A stretch of DNA of 64,000 nucleotides from DATBLE01 sp963791425 (GCA_963791425.1 CAWBSE010000008.1:248001-312000); one strand, 5' to 3'; shown: positions 22,110 to 30,940, counted from the first letter of the stretch. Translations and numbers: made by a program. Notes: generated by a model from the sequence alone, not told the origin.

Positions 22110-23018
22110 CTAGAGCCCCGGCGCCGTCTGGTCCACTTGCTCGATGACGATCGAGGCGGAGACACTGGGGTCCGTCCCGCCTGCGTTCGGCGTGAAGGTG
22201 AGCGCGTGGGATGAGTTGTTTCTGAGCGTGAGGACGTTGCCGCCGGAGACGGTGATGAGGGCCTGCCCAACGATCTGGGTGCCCGTGGTCGCCCGCCCGT
22301 AGACGGAGGGGACGGCGTTATCGTCCACCGTCAGCACGAGCTGGCCGGCCTCGTTGACGCTCGCGACGAACTCGACTCGGTAGGTGCCGCCGTTCTCGAG
22401 CATGATCTGGCTGCCGTTCGGCTGGGTGATGCCGGCACTCATGGGACCGTGTTGCGCGAACGGCACATCGGCGCCGGCCGCGACGGTCGACACGTCGGAC
22501 GGGGTGAGGTCGTAGATGTACGCGTACTCAGCCGACCCGCCCGAGCCCGAGCCGGGCGGCCCCGGAGGCCCGGTCGGCCCGTCAGCCCCAGTCGCCCCCG
22601 CAGCCCCGGTCGCCCCCGCAGCCCCGGTCGCCCCGGTCGCCCCCGCAGCCCCGGCCGCACCGGTCGCCCCCGCAGGCCCGGCCGCACCGGTCGCCCCCGC
22701 AGGCCCGGCCGCACCGGTCGCCCCCGCAGGCCCAGTCGCCCCGGCAGGTCCAGTCGCCCCTGTGGGCCCCGGAGGCCCGGGTGCCCCGCCAGGCGACGTG
22801 TTCCAGTTCAGGGCTACCTCGCCCTTCTTACAGCTGGTCACCGTCGCCGAGTCGATGATGCGCAGCGTGCCCTTCTTGGTGGCCAAACAGGCGTGGATGT
22901 CTCCACTCCCGTCGGGAATGCTCGCCTGCACGACGCTGACCAGCCCGAATGCTGCACCTGCCACGACGAAGGCGGCGAGGAGGCGCGAGGGTCTGCCGTG
23001 AGCGCGAAAGCGTTTCAT
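22110..23018 (-). CDS. BclA-like collagen-repeat surface protein
   Basis: 302 residues. A signal peptide (about 1-32) and a short Cys-containing N-terminal domain (HACLATKKGTLRIIDS, then TSCKKGE) precede about 26 uninterrupted Gly-X-Y triplets rich in GAT, GPA and GAA. The ~140-residue C-terminal domain has the jelly-roll pattern of BclA/C1q trimerisation heads (GGTYRVEFVASVNEAGQLVL, VSGGNVLTLRNNSSHALTF). Such proteins form trimeric surface filaments, best known from Bacillus exosporium. The start at 23018 gives a basic leader MKRFRAHGRPSR. It is monocistronic and convergent with the redox unit. Confidence 0.88.
   Translation of the reverse strand: MKRFRAHGRPSRLLAAFVVAGAAFGLVSVVQASIPDGSGDIHACLATKKGTLRIIDSATVTSCKKGEVALNWNTSPGGAPGPPGPTGATGPAGATGPAGATGAAGPAGATGAAGPAGATGAAGAAGATGATGAAGATGAAGATGADGPTGPPGPPGSGSGGSAEYAYIYDLTPSDVSTVAAGADVPFAQHGPMSAGITQPNGSQIMLENGGTYRVEFVASVNEAGQLVLTVDDNAVPSVYGRATTGTQIVGQALITVSGGNVLTLRNNSSHALTFTPNAGGTDPSVSASIVIEQVDQTAPGL
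22553..22800 (-). repeat. Gly-X-Y coding repeat
   Basis: Near-identical 9-base and 36-base units coding for GAT/GPA/GAA triplets make up the collagen-like stalk. Such tracts are prone to length change by slippage, so the triplet number may vary between strains. Confidence 0.8.
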
Positions 23019-23134
23019 CTTGCCCTGGCATCGGCAGCGGCGGCGTAGTTCTACACAACCATACGAGGGATCTCAGCAAGGCCTCGGCAGGAGCGCATCC
23101 TCCTCCCGAAGCCGACTCGATTTGGGTGCTTTTT

Positions 23135-23216
23135 TGGGGGCGGGAGGATTCGAACCTCCGAAGGCAGAGCCAACGGGTTTACAGCCCGTCCCCTTTGGCC
23201 GCTCGGGAACACCCCC
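23135..23216 (-). tRNA. tRNA-Tyr (GTA)
   Basis: A complete class II tRNA on the minus strand. The 7-bp acceptor GGGGGTG pairs with CGCCCCC (one U-G pair) and is followed by an A discriminator. The anticodon loop CTGTAAA carries GTA, a long variable arm follows, and the T arm contains GGTTCGAATCC. CCA is not encoded. A long variable arm is expected for bacterial tRNA-Tyr. Confidence 0.93.
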
Positions 23217-23257
23217 AGGGGAGCGGCATTGTAGCCCGGCGCGCGCCGGGCGTCGCG

Positions 23258-23821
23258 TCATGCGGCGCGCGGGTGGAAGCCCGTGAGGATCTGCGCGATG
23301 CGGGCGCGGACGTCCTCCGGTGGGACGGCCGAGTTGCGCAGGGGGCTCTCGATCGAATCTCTGAGCAGCCGGTCGCAGGCGACGGCGGACGTCGGCTCGA
23401 GAGTCAGACCGTCGTCGTCGAGCTTCTGCGCGAGCAGCTCGAGGTCGTCGGCGACCGCCTGCACGCGACCGGCGACGGCCAGGTTGGGGCAGTCGAGCAG
23501 CGCGTGGATCGACGAGGACAGGGCGTGCCGGCTCTCCATCGTCGCGGCCTGCTCGGCACGCCGGCGCACGTCCGCGATCGCGAGCGCGTCGCGGTCGCCG
23601 GTCAGGCGGTCGATCAGATCCCAGCGCAAGACGAGCGAGCGCACGCCGAGAACGAGCAAGAAGATGCCGCCGAACAGCAGCGGGATCGCGAGTGTGGGTC
23701 GAAGCTGACTCGCGCCGAGCGCAAGCCCGAAGGCGATCGCCGCCAGGACGAGCCGCTCCCACGCGTCCACCCGGAACGTCTGTAGCTCGGTCTGGATCCG
23801 CTCCTGTTCCCGCGCGACCAT
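23258..23821 (-). CDS. Hypothetical two-helix membrane protein
   Basis: 187 residues from ATG 23821 (GTG 23845 in frame is an alternative). A basic amphipathic start is followed by two adjacent membrane helices (LVLAAIAFGLALGASQL and LAIPLLFGGIFLLVLGV) and a cytoplasmic helical domain of about 125 residues (ALAIADVRRRAEQAATMESRH onward). A repeated hydrophobic spacing suggests a helical bundle. No family recognised. It lies alone between tRNA-Tyr and the SRPBCC gene. Confidence 0.6.
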   Translation of the reverse strand: MVAREQERIQTELQTFRVDAWERLVLAAIAFGLALGASQLRPTLAIPLLFGGIFLLVLGVRSLVLRWDLIDRLTGDRDALAIADVRRRAEQAATMESRHALSSSIHALLDCPNLAVAGRVQAVADDLELLAQKLDDDGLTLEPTSAVACDRLLRDSIESPLRNSAVPPEDVRARIAQILTGFHPRAA

Positions 23822-23918
23822 GCCTCGATTTTGCGGCCGGGCCACCGTGGCTGCATCGGGAAAAAACGGCAGCGTCGGCGCGGATTTTCCGGTGCCGGGA
23901 CGGCGTGAGCCTGCTGCT

Positions 23919-24344
23919 TCAGGCGGAAGTGCGTCGCTCGCAGAGCGCCTTGAACGACGCCAACTGCTTCGTGACGTTGCCGGCGATCACCGGCTTCATC
24001 AGCGCGAACATGACCTTCAGGGCGCCGCGCGGCCGGAAGTCGTACGTCGCGGTCATGTGCGTGCCGCCGTCGCGCGCCGCGAACGCATACTGGATGACGA
24101 GCTCGATCGACCCGGTCGCGCGGAACTCGAGCGCCCCTGGTGGGTCGTAGGTCGCAATCGTGGCGTCGAACGGCTCACCGCGATTCACGATCACGAACTG
24201 CGACCCGGCCGCGATCGGCTCGCCGCTCTTCAGCTCCGTTCGGCTGACCTGGCTGTTCCACTCCGGCTCGTTCCGGGCGTCGGCCATCAGGTCGAACGCA
24301 ACCTCGGCCTTGCAGGCGATCTGCTGCTCGGCGACGACCCGCAT
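23919..24344 (-). CDS. SRPBCC (START-like) ligand-binding protein
   Basis: 141 residues. The START/Bet v1-like pattern is clear: CKAEVAFDLMADARNEPEWNSQV, RGEPFDATIATYDPPGALEF, GTHMTATYDFRPRGALKVMF, then a long C-terminal helix (NVTKQLASFKALCE). Proteins of this family bind hydrophobic ligands in a deep pocket, and many are annotated as polyketide cyclase/dehydrase. ATG 24344 is chosen because the domain begins right after it. It is monocistronic and lies next to tRNA-Thr. No ligand can be inferred. Confidence 0.78.
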   Translation of the reverse strand: MRVVAEQQIACKAEVAFDLMADARNEPEWNSQVSRTELKSGEPIAAGSQFVIVNRGEPFDATIATYDPPGALEFRATGSIELVIQYAFAARDGGTHMTATYDFRPRGALKVMFALMKPVIAGNVTKQLASFKALCERRTSA

Positions 24345-24430
24345 AGCGGCGAGGCTACTCGACGGTCGGCGGCGGCATCGAGTCAACTGACGCGTTCGTT
24401 TGGCACGCGCTTGGCTACAGTAGGGCGCCT

Positions 24431-24503
24431 GCCCTCTTAGCTCAGTTGGTAGAGCACCTCCATGGTAAGGAGGGGGTCTCCGGTTCGAGTCCGGAAGAGG
24501 GCT
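24431..24503 (+). tRNA. tRNA-Thr (GGT), integration target
   Basis: A complete 73-nt tRNA. Acceptor GCCCTCT pairs with AGAGGGC, the D arm carries AGCTCAGTTGGTAGAGC, the anticodon stem CTCC/GGAG encloses ATGGTAA (anticodon GGT), and the T arm contains GGTTCGAGTCC. CCA is not encoded. Its 3' part (24462-24503) plus two bases is repeated exactly at 31102 and 39947, as expected for a tRNA used as an attachment site. Confidence 0.95.
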
Positions 24504-24505
24504 TC
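24462..24505 (+). repeat. att core, copy 1 (attL, within tRNA-Thr)
   Basis: This 44-bp stretch from the anticodon loop to two bases past the tRNA 3' end is identical to 31102-31145 and 39947-39990. Integration at this core rebuilds a complete tRNA on the left, which is what is seen. Confidence 0.88.
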
Positions 24506-24519
24506 AGGACTGCCCTGCG

Positions 24520-24867
24520 TTACAGGGCGAGGTGGAGCCGGAGGGCCTCGTCGAGATCGGCCATGAGCGCGGGCGGGAGCGCGCCGACTCTGGCGCCGAG
24601 GCGTTCGACCGCCACGGCCCGAACCTGCTCGGCCTGCGCCTTCGAGTCGTCGCGGAGGCCGGTGTCGGCGGCCGGGAGCAGAACCTGGAACGGGTAGACG
24701 CGATCGGTGGCGGATGTCACGGGCACCACCGTGACGACGCCGCGTCCGAGACGCGCGGCGGCGAGGTTCGCCCCGTCGTTCGAGACGATCACAGCCGGAC
24801 GCCGCTTGTCGGCCTCCGCGCCACGCACCGGTTCCAGGTCGACGAGCCGGATCTCACCTCGCTGCAT
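24520..24867 (-). CDS. mazF: MazF/PemK-type endoribonuclease toxin
   Basis: 115 residues. The N-terminal MQRGEIRLVDLEPVRGAEADKRRPAVIVS matches the MazF/PemK beta-barrel with catalytic Arg in KRRPAVIVSND. VVTVVPVTSATDRVYPFQVLLP and DSKAQAEQVRAV (family Q-x-R region) follow. MazF toxins cut mRNA at short motifs. The ATG overlaps the antitoxin gene by 14 bases, so the antitoxin is made first. The gene is immediately inside the island next to tRNA-Thr, typical for an addiction module that stabilises an integrated element. Confidence 0.9.
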   Translation of the reverse strand: MQRGEIRLVDLEPVRGAEADKRRPAVIVSNDGANLAAARLGRGVVTVVPVTSATDRVYPFQVLLPAADTGLRDDSKAQAEQVRAVAVERLGARVGALPPALMADLDEALRLHLAL

Positions 24868-25087
24868 CTGGCCTCAGGCCGTCGGCTGCCGTGATCTCCC
24901 ACGCTTCCGCGGCCCCTGTCTGCTGCCACTCGGCGAAAGCCTCTTCGTAGGCAGGCCCGAGCTCGGCCGCGCGGAGCAGCCGGACGGCGCGGTGCACGAC
25001 GGCGGAGCGTGAGGCAAATCCCTCCGCCGCGGCGTACGCGTCCAGGAACTCGACGTCCTCGTCGGGGAGGCTGACGCTCAACTTCAT
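24854..25087 (-). CDS. mazE: MazE-like ribbon-helix-helix antitoxin
   Basis: 77 residues. The N-terminal KLSVSLPDEDVEFLDAYAAA and SRSAVVHRAVRLLRAAEL form an RHH DNA-binding domain. The C-terminal YEEAFAEWQQTGAAEAWE is the acidic/aromatic toxin-binding tail. The pair should repress its own promoter at the palindrome 25097-25109. The TATAAT box ends only 3 bases before the ATG, so this mRNA too may be leaderless. Confidence 0.85.
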   Translation of the reverse strand: MKLSVSLPDEDVEFLDAYAAAEGFASRSAVVHRAVRLLRAAELGPAYEEAFAEWQQTGAAEAWEITAADGLRPDAAR

Positions 25088-25090
25088 ACC

Positions 25091-25109
25091 ATTATACTAC
25101 CACTAGTAG
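25091..25109 (-). promoter_or_regulatory. mazEF promoter and operator
   Basis: On the minus strand TATAAT (25096-25091) is a perfect -10 hexamer. The adjoining CTACTAGTGGTAG (25109-25097) is an imperfect palindrome around ACTAGT, overlapping the -35 to -10 spacer, where an RHH antitoxin dimer would be expected to bind. Confidence 0.55.
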
Positions 25110-25135
25110 CATGAAAGTAGTGACGCCTTCGGACA

Positions 25136-26701
25136 CTACGCCTCGGCCGCCGCGGCAGCATGTTCGGCGCTCGCATTCGCCTTCGACTCGGCCCGGCCCG
25201 GAGCACGCAGCGCGACGAACGCAGCCCCCAGGAACAGCGCGGCGGCGCCGACCAGCAGGCTGTTGGCGAAGCCGTCGACGAACGCCGTCTGGGCGTGCGC
25301 GACGAGCATCTGGCCCTGCGCCCCGAGTCCGTGGCCGACCTGCTGGGCGGCCGCGAGCGACGAGGTCGCGCGGTCGGCGAGCGCAGGCGGGAGGCTCGAG
25401 GTCGAGTCGGCGACACCCGACCGGTAGGCGCTGTTCATCACGCTGCCGAGCACCGCGATGCCGAGCGCACCGCCGAGCTCGCGCGAGACGTCGTTCACCG
25501 CCGACGCGATCCCCTGCTTCTCACGCGGGAGCGAGGCGACGATCGCGGTCGTCGCCGGAGCGCCGGACAGCGCCATGCCTGCGCCGAACGGGAGCAGTCC
25601 GGCCAGGAAGGCCCAGTACGACGAGCCCACATCGAGCCGGGAGAGCACGAGGAAGCCGATCGCCATCAGGCTGAGCCCGGCCGCACCCGTGACCCGCACG
25701 CCGACGCGGCCGGCGATGGCCGGCGCGACGCGCGAGAGCGGGATCACCACGAGCGCCATCGGCAGCAGGGCGGCCGACGCCTGCAGCGGCGAGAAGCCCA
25801 TCACGAGCTGGAGGTACGGCAGCGCCAGGAAGAGAAAGCCGAACATGGCGAAGAACTGCACGGTCACCGACAGCGAGCCGGCGCCGAAGCCGCGGCGGAG
25901 GAAGTTGCGCGGGTCGAGCATCGGCTCGCGCCGGCGCAGCTCCCACAGGACGAACAGCACGATCCCGCCGATCCCGGCGACGAGTGCCGCGAGCACCAGA
26001 CCGTCGCTCCAGCCACGCTCGGCGCCTTCGATGATCCCGAAGACGAGCGCCGCGAGCGCGACGGCCGAGATCAGCGTCCCGATCGGATCGAGACGCGGCG
26101 GCCGCGCCTCGCGGGTGTTCGGCACGATCGCGATCGTGCCGGCGAGCGCGATTGCCGCGAGCACGACGTTGAGTCCGAAGATCGCCGGCCAGGACAGCCA
26201 CTCGAGCAGGACGCCGGAGACGAGCAGGCCGATCACCGCGCCGCCGGCGGCGACGCCCACCCACGTCCCGACCGCCTTGCCGCGCTCCTCGGGCGGAAAG
26301 ATCGTCGTGATCACCGACAGGGTCACCGGCATCACGAATGCGGCCCCCACGCCCATCGCCACGCGCAGCGCGATCAGGATCTCGGGCGTGCTCACGAACA
26401 TCGCAGCGAGCGAGGCCAGGCCGAACAGCGCGAGGCCGGCGGCGAGGATCGGCTTGCGCCCGAACCGGTCGCCGATCGCGCCGGCCGGGAGCAGCAGCGC
26501 CGCGAACGCGAGCGCATAGGCGTCGACGATCCACTGAAGCTGGGTCTGCGTCGCGCCCGTGTCCCGTGCGAGCTCGGGAAGAGCGACGTTCAGGCTCGCA
26601 ACCGACGCGACGACCATCATCAGGGACAGGCACATGACCCGCAGCACCGCCCCGCGCCGCTGCCGCTCGCTCTCGAAGGTGATCAGCCCGCGCATCTTCA
26701 T
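25136..26701 (-). CDS. MFS drug exporter, DHA2 (14-TM) family
   Basis: 521 residues with 14 hydrophobic segments. Motif A appears as GAIGDRFGRKPIL between helices 2 and 3. Motif C-like glycines occur in VGVAAGGAVIGLLVSGVLLEWL, and LNVALPELARDTGATQTQLQWIVDAYAL marks helix 1 and the DHA2 loop. These are proton antiporters of the EmrB/QacA type for drugs or other small molecules. The ATG overlaps the serine hydrolase stop by four bases, so the two are co-expressed within island 1. Substrate unknown. Confidence 0.88.
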   Translation of the reverse strand: MKMRGLITFESERQRRGAVLRVMCLSLMMVVASVASLNVALPELARDTGATQTQLQWIVDAYALAFAALLLPAGAIGDRFGRKPILAAGLALFGLASLAAMFVSTPEILIALRVAMGVGAAFVMPVTLSVITTIFPPEERGKAVGTWVGVAAGGAVIGLLVSGVLLEWLSWPAIFGLNVVLAAIALAGTIAIVPNTREARPPRLDPIGTLISAVALAALVFGIIEGAERGWSDGLVLAALVAGIGGIVLFVLWELRRREPMLDPRNFLRRGFGAGSLSVTVQFFAMFGFLFLALPYLQLVMGFSPLQASAALLPMALVVIPLSRVAPAIAGRVGVRVTGAAGLSLMAIGFLVLSRLDVGSSYWAFLAGLLPFGAGMALSGAPATTAIVASLPREKQGIASAVNDVSRELGGALGIAVLGSVMNSAYRSGVADSTSSLPPALADRATSSLAAAQQVGHGLGAQGQMLVAHAQTAFVDGFANSLLVGAAALFLGAAFVALRAPGRAESKANASAEHAAAAAEA

Positions 26702-28579
26702 CCCCTTTCAGCCGTGGACATGTCGGTCGACTCGTGCAGCGAACGTGCCGTGCTCGATCCTCCGGGTGCAGCTGCTTCGTCGCGCTGCGATCTCCGCAGC
26801 ACGGCATACGCCCAGGCCGTTCTGACGATGCCCCAACCGAGGGCCGTGAAGCCGCTGGCCAGCAGGAGGTAGGCGAGATCCGGGAGACCCTGGGCCATCA
26901 CCGTCAGGGACAGTCCGAATTGCTTCGGCACGAGCACCAGGACGAACAGCGCCCAGATGAGGTTCAGCGCCAGTGAGAGGGCGATGCGCCACCACGGCCC
27001 GGGACGACCTCCCGGCACGCGCCCGCGGCGCAACGCCACCACGGACCGGGTCATGCCGCGCAACTGGAGGACCACGATGCCGAACAGCACCGCGTACACC
27101 AGGAAGATGACGATGCTCGACGGCGGTGAGGGCGGCTCGCGTCCCTCGAGGAGACTCGTCACGCCCTCCGAGATCGTTCCCATGCGACCGGCGAGGAAGA
27201 GGTCGAGGGAGTTCTCGGCGTTGATCAGCACGATCACGCCCGTCCGGCTGCCGGGCACGAGCACCGCGTTCGCGTGAAAGTTGAAGGTCTCGCCCTGGTG
27301 GTGGATCGCAGGAATCCCGTTGAGCGGACCGACGAACCAGCCCATGCCGTACGACGTGCCCGTCTGCGGCGTCCGGACGGCAGGCTCGTGGAGCGCTTCG
27401 ACTCCCGCCGGCGAGAGCACCGAGGCAGAGCGGAAGCGACCGCCGTTCAACTGGGCGATCAGGTAAGTGCGTCATGTCCTCGGCGCTGGAGATCAGGTAG
27501 CCGGCGGGAACGAGCCCGCGGTTGTACGGAAGATCGGCCGCTCTGGGCCTGCCGAACCAGTAGTGGTGTCCGGTCGCCAGGCCCTGCTTCTTCGCGGCGA
27601 CGCCGGAGGTGAACGAGGTGCGCATCCCGAGCGGGTCGAGGATCTGCGTCTGGACGTAGCTCTCGTAGGAGCGCCGGGCGACCGTCTGCACGATCAGCCC
27701 CAGGACCGAGTAGTTGATCGTGCTGTACTGGTACGTCTTGCCCACCGGCGCCGTCAGCCCGACGCCCCCCAACCTGCGAACCGCTTTTTCGAGCGCGACG
27801 TCGCTCGTGTCGCCGTTGCCCTGATAGCTCCGCCCGGTCTTGGTCGACAGGCCGCTCGTGTGGTTCAGGAGGTGGCGGACCGTGATCTCGCGGGAAGCCT
27901 GCTCGTCCGCGACACGGAACCAGGGGAGGTAGCGCTGCACCGGCGCGTCGAGCTCGACCTTCCCCGCCTCGACGAGCTGCATGATCGCCAGGGCGGTGAA
28001 CGACTTGCTCAGCGAGCCGATGATGAACGGCGTCTTCGGCGTCACGGCCCGCCCGGACTCGTCCGCCTTGCCGAAGCCGCGGAGGTAGGCGATCCGGTCG
28101 CCCCTGACGATGCCGAGCGCGAGCCCGGGGATCCGCTGCGCCGCCATCTCCTTCCGGACGTAGCGCTCGATCGCGGCGAATGCGGGAGCGGTACCCGGCC
28201 CGTTGGCAGCAGGCGTGTGGGAGCCCGGGCTGCTCGCCAGGTAGGCAGCGACGACGACCAGGGCGGCGAGCATCGCCCAGATCACGACCTTGAGCCGTCC
28301 CGGAGAGAGCATCAGCTGCCCCGTTCGGTCTGCGGCTGCAGCTCGCGCGTCGCACAGCCGACAGCCGAGGCCCCGGACCGCTGCGTACGCGAACGGGTGA
28401 TCGAACGCGGCGAGCGCGTGCGCGCCCGGGACGTCGAGGACGAACGCCTCGCCGAGCCTCTCGTCGGCGACGGTGACCCTGACCCGGCCGGTTGCCCTGC
28501 TCCAGAGGAGCGAGACGGCGAGGCCGTCGCCTCCCCGGCTCGCGAGCTCGTTCCAGTCGTTGACGGCGGAAGTGGTCAT
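26698..28579 (-). pseudogene. Membrane serine hydrolase (beta-lactamase/PBP4 class), split by a +1 frameshift
   Basis: An N-terminal ~95-residue domain (MTTSAVNDW...) is followed by a membrane helix (KVVIWAMLAALVVVAAYLA) and a class-C beta-lactamase-like domain: catalytic SLSKSF (S-x-x-K), YSTINYSVLG (Y-x-N region), then in the second frame SYGMGWFVG and IHHQGETFN (HxG). A C-terminal block of about four membrane helices ends at 26698. The break is at 27465: one extra A turns THYLIAQLNGG into a different frame. Total length is 3n+1. It may be intact in the organism. Such enzymes hydrolyse cell-wall peptides or esters. ATG 28313 is an alternative start without the extra N-terminal domain. Confidence 0.72.
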
Positions 28580-28598
28580 GGCGTGATCGTCCGCGGCG

Positions 28599-28644
28599 CC
28601 TGGGTGAGCCGTCTTCACCCAGCGACGAGATCGCCCTGGGTGAA
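28599..28644. promoter_or_regulatory. Repeated TTCACCCAG/CTGGGTGAA operator candidate
   Basis: TTCACCCAG (28614-28622) and CTGGGTGAA (28636-28644) form a perfect 9-bp inverted repeat with a 13-base spacer. A further CTGGGTGA lies at 28600-28607. The sites occupy the divergent region between the serine hydrolase and the LuxR/MalT regulator, where an autoregulatory dimer or multimer would bind. Confidence 0.5.
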
Positions 28645-28675
28645 ATCGACGGCCGTGGCGAGTACCCTCCGCGTC

Positions 28676-30940
28676 ATGGCAGGTCACGCGTCGACGGAGG
28701 TCGAGGACGCCGCGCGCCCGCTCATCCAGTCGAAGCTGGAGGCTCCCGTCCCGCGCCCGCGCGTCTCACGCTCCGAGCTGCTCGAGCTCTGCGCAGGCCC
28801 GCCGCGCAAGCTGACGCTGATCCGCGCGCCCGCCGGATGGGGGAAGTCGACGTTGCTCGCCGACTGGCACGCGCTCGAGAGCGAGACACGGCCGTTCGCC
28901 TGGGTCGCGCTCGACGGCGACGACAACGACCCCGTCCGGTTCTGGACGTACCTCATCCACGCGCTGCGCACGCTCGACCCGAGCGCCGGCGAGGCCTCGC
29001 TTCCCATGCTGCGCGCGCCGCGGATCAGCGTCGTCGACGACGTCCTCCCCGCACTCTGCAACGAGCTCACGGCGTTACCGCGCCAGGTCGTGCTCGTCCT
29101 GGACGACTACCACCTGGTCAGGAACCCGGAGATCGACGAGGGTCTCTCGTTCCTGCTCGAGCACCTTCCCCGGACGCTCGAGCTCGTCCTCTCGAGCCGT
29201 TCCGAGCCGGCGCTCCCGCTCGCCCGCCTGCGCGCCCGCGGCGAGCTGGCCGAGATCGACGCGCAACACCTTCGCTTCTCGGACGAAGAGGCCGGCCGCT
29301 TTCTCAACGACCTGCACGGGCTCGGGCTCGACCATGAAGATGTCGTCCGGCTGCGTGAGCTCACGGAGGGATGGGCGGCCGGTCTCTACCTTGCGACGCT
29401 CACCATCCGCGGCCGGGCCAGCGCGCACGAGTTCATCGACGCCTTTGCGGGCGACAACCGCCATGTCGTCGACTACCTGAGCTCGGAGGTGCTGGCCGGC
29501 CTGCCCGAGGAGATGAGGGAGTTCCTGCTCCATACGTCCGTGCTCCAACGACTCAACGCCCCCCTCTGCGACGCACTCACCGACCGGCCCGGCTCGGTGG
29601 AGATGCTGCACGAGCTCGAGCGTTCGAACTTCTTCCTCATCCCGCTCGACACGAAGCGCGAGTGGTACTGCTACCACCACCTCTTCGGCGAGCTCCTGCG
29701 TCGCGAGCTCGCGCACGCCGAGCCGGAACAGGTGAGCATCCTGCACCGGCGGGCCAGCGCCTGGCACCGCGAGTTCGGCTCGGCCTCCGAGGCGATTCAC
29801 CATGCGACTGCCGCGGGCGACGTGGACGACGCCTCCGAGCTGATCCTCGACTCCTGGATCGAGGCCAGGAACCTGGCTCGTCTCGAGACGTTGCTCGCGT
29901 GGCTCGACGGCCTCCCGCCCGAGGCGGTGGCAGGTGATGCCCGCCTGTGCCTCGTGAAGGCAACGACGCTGCAGGAGGTCGGCCGGATCGCAGAGGCCGA
30001 TCGGTGGCTGGAGGCGGCCGCGCAGGACGCGACCGGTGGCGCACTCCTCGCCGGCCCGGCCTCGGTCGCGTCCGGAGTGGCCGCCTCCCGGGCGATCAAC
30101 CAGTACTTCCTCGGGGACGTGAGTGGGATCGCCGAGACGGCCCGGCCGGCGCTCGAGCTCGAGGAAGCCGGTTCCGACTACTGGCGGAGCGCTCTGCTCA
30201 CCACCTTCGGCGTGTCGGTCTTCCTCGGCGGAGAGGGTCGGATCGCGTCGGCCCTGCTCGACGAGGCGGTGGCGGCGAGCGAGAAGTCCGGCCACTCCCT
30301 GGCGCTGATCCACGCACTCGGCTGGTGTGCCGTCGTCCATGCGGAGATCGGTGAATCGGGCCGCGCCAATCGGATGCTGGACGACACCGAGGCGCTCCTG
30401 CGGAGCGAGACCGGCCTGACGGAGTACTTCGGCATGTCGATGGCGCACGTCGCCCGCGGAAAGCTGCTCGAGGGGCAAGGCCGCCTGAGAGAGGCCGACG
30501 AGGCTCTCACCCGGGGCACAGAGCTCGCTCGTCGAGGCGACGCCAAGTTCGACCTCTCGTACGGGCTGCTCACCCACGCGGGGGTGAAGGGTGATCTCGG
30601 CGATCGCCTCGACGCGAAGGACATGCTGCGTGAGGCCCGCCAGACAGCCGAGGCGTGCGCCGACCCGGGCGTGTTGCCGGAGCTCGTCACGAAGGTCGAG
30701 CGCAGGCTCCGTCTCCAGCCGGCCCGTGCGACGCAGACGCCGTACGAGGAGGATCTCAGCGAGCGGGAGCTCGCCGTCCTCCGCCTGCTGGCGACCGAGC
30801 TCACCCAGAGAGAGATCGGGGACGCGCTCTACGTCTCGTTCAACACCGTCAAGACCCACGTGAAGAGCATCTTCCGCAAGCTCGACGTCGCCACGCGCCC
30901 CGACGCGGTCTCGCGTGCCCGCGAGCTGAGACTGCTCTGA
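28676..30940 (+). CDS. MalT/LAL-type LuxR-family transcriptional regulator
   Basis: 754 residues with the STAND architecture. An N-terminal ATPase has Walker A APAGWGKSTLLADW and a Walker B-like VVLVLDDYHLV, followed by the winged-helix FSDEEAGRFLNDL and LTEGWAAGLYLATL regions. A long helical TPR-like domain spans about residues 350-670. The C-terminal LuxR helix-turn-helix is LSERELAVLRLLATELTQRE with VSFNTVKTHVKSIFRKLDV. Such proteins are activated by an inducer plus ATP. It is divergent from the serine hydrolase/MFS unit and probably controls it through the repeats at 28599-28644. ATG 28676 is the best start. Confidence 0.92.
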   Translation: MAGHASTEVEDAARPLIQSKLEAPVPRPRVSRSELLELCAGPPRKLTLIRAPAGWGKSTLLADWHALESETRPFAWVALDGDDNDPVRFWTYLIHALRTLDPSAGEASLPMLRAPRISVVDDVLPALCNELTALPRQVVLVLDDYHLVRNPEIDEGLSFLLEHLPRTLELVLSSRSEPALPLARLRARGELAEIDAQHLRFSDEEAGRFLNDLHGLGLDHEDVVRLRELTEGWAAGLYLATLTIRGRASAHEFIDAFAGDNRHVVDYLSSEVLAGLPEEMREFLLHTSVLQRLNAPLCDALTDRPGSVEMLHELERSNFFLIPLDTKREWYCYHHLFGELLRRELAHAEPEQVSILHRRASAWHREFGSASEAIHHATAAGDVDDASELILDSWIEARNLARLETLLAWLDGLPPEAVAGDARLCLVKATTLQEVGRIAEADRWLEAAAQDATGGALLAGPASVASGVAASRAINQYFLGDVSGIAETARPALELEEAGSDYWRSALLTTFGVSVFLGGEGRIASALLDEAVAASEKSGHSLALIHALGWCAVVHAEIGESGRANRMLDDTEALLRSETGLTEYFGMSMAHVARGKLLEGQGRLREADEALTRGTELARRGDAKFDLSYGLLTHAGVKGDLGDRLDAKDMLREARQTAEACADPGVLPELVTKVERRLRLQPARATQTPYEEDLSERELAVLRLLATELTQREIGDALYVSFNTVKTHVKSIFRKLDVATRPDAVSRARELRLL

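Noticed and set aside
22553..22800. CRISPR-like repeat array
   Set aside because: The repeats are contiguous Gly-X-Y codons inside one reading frame with no unique spacers.
22516..23001. Long plus-strand frame rich in Pro/Ala/Val opposite the collagen gene
   Set aside because: It is the antisense shadow of the Gly-X-Y repeat and has no independent start or domain.
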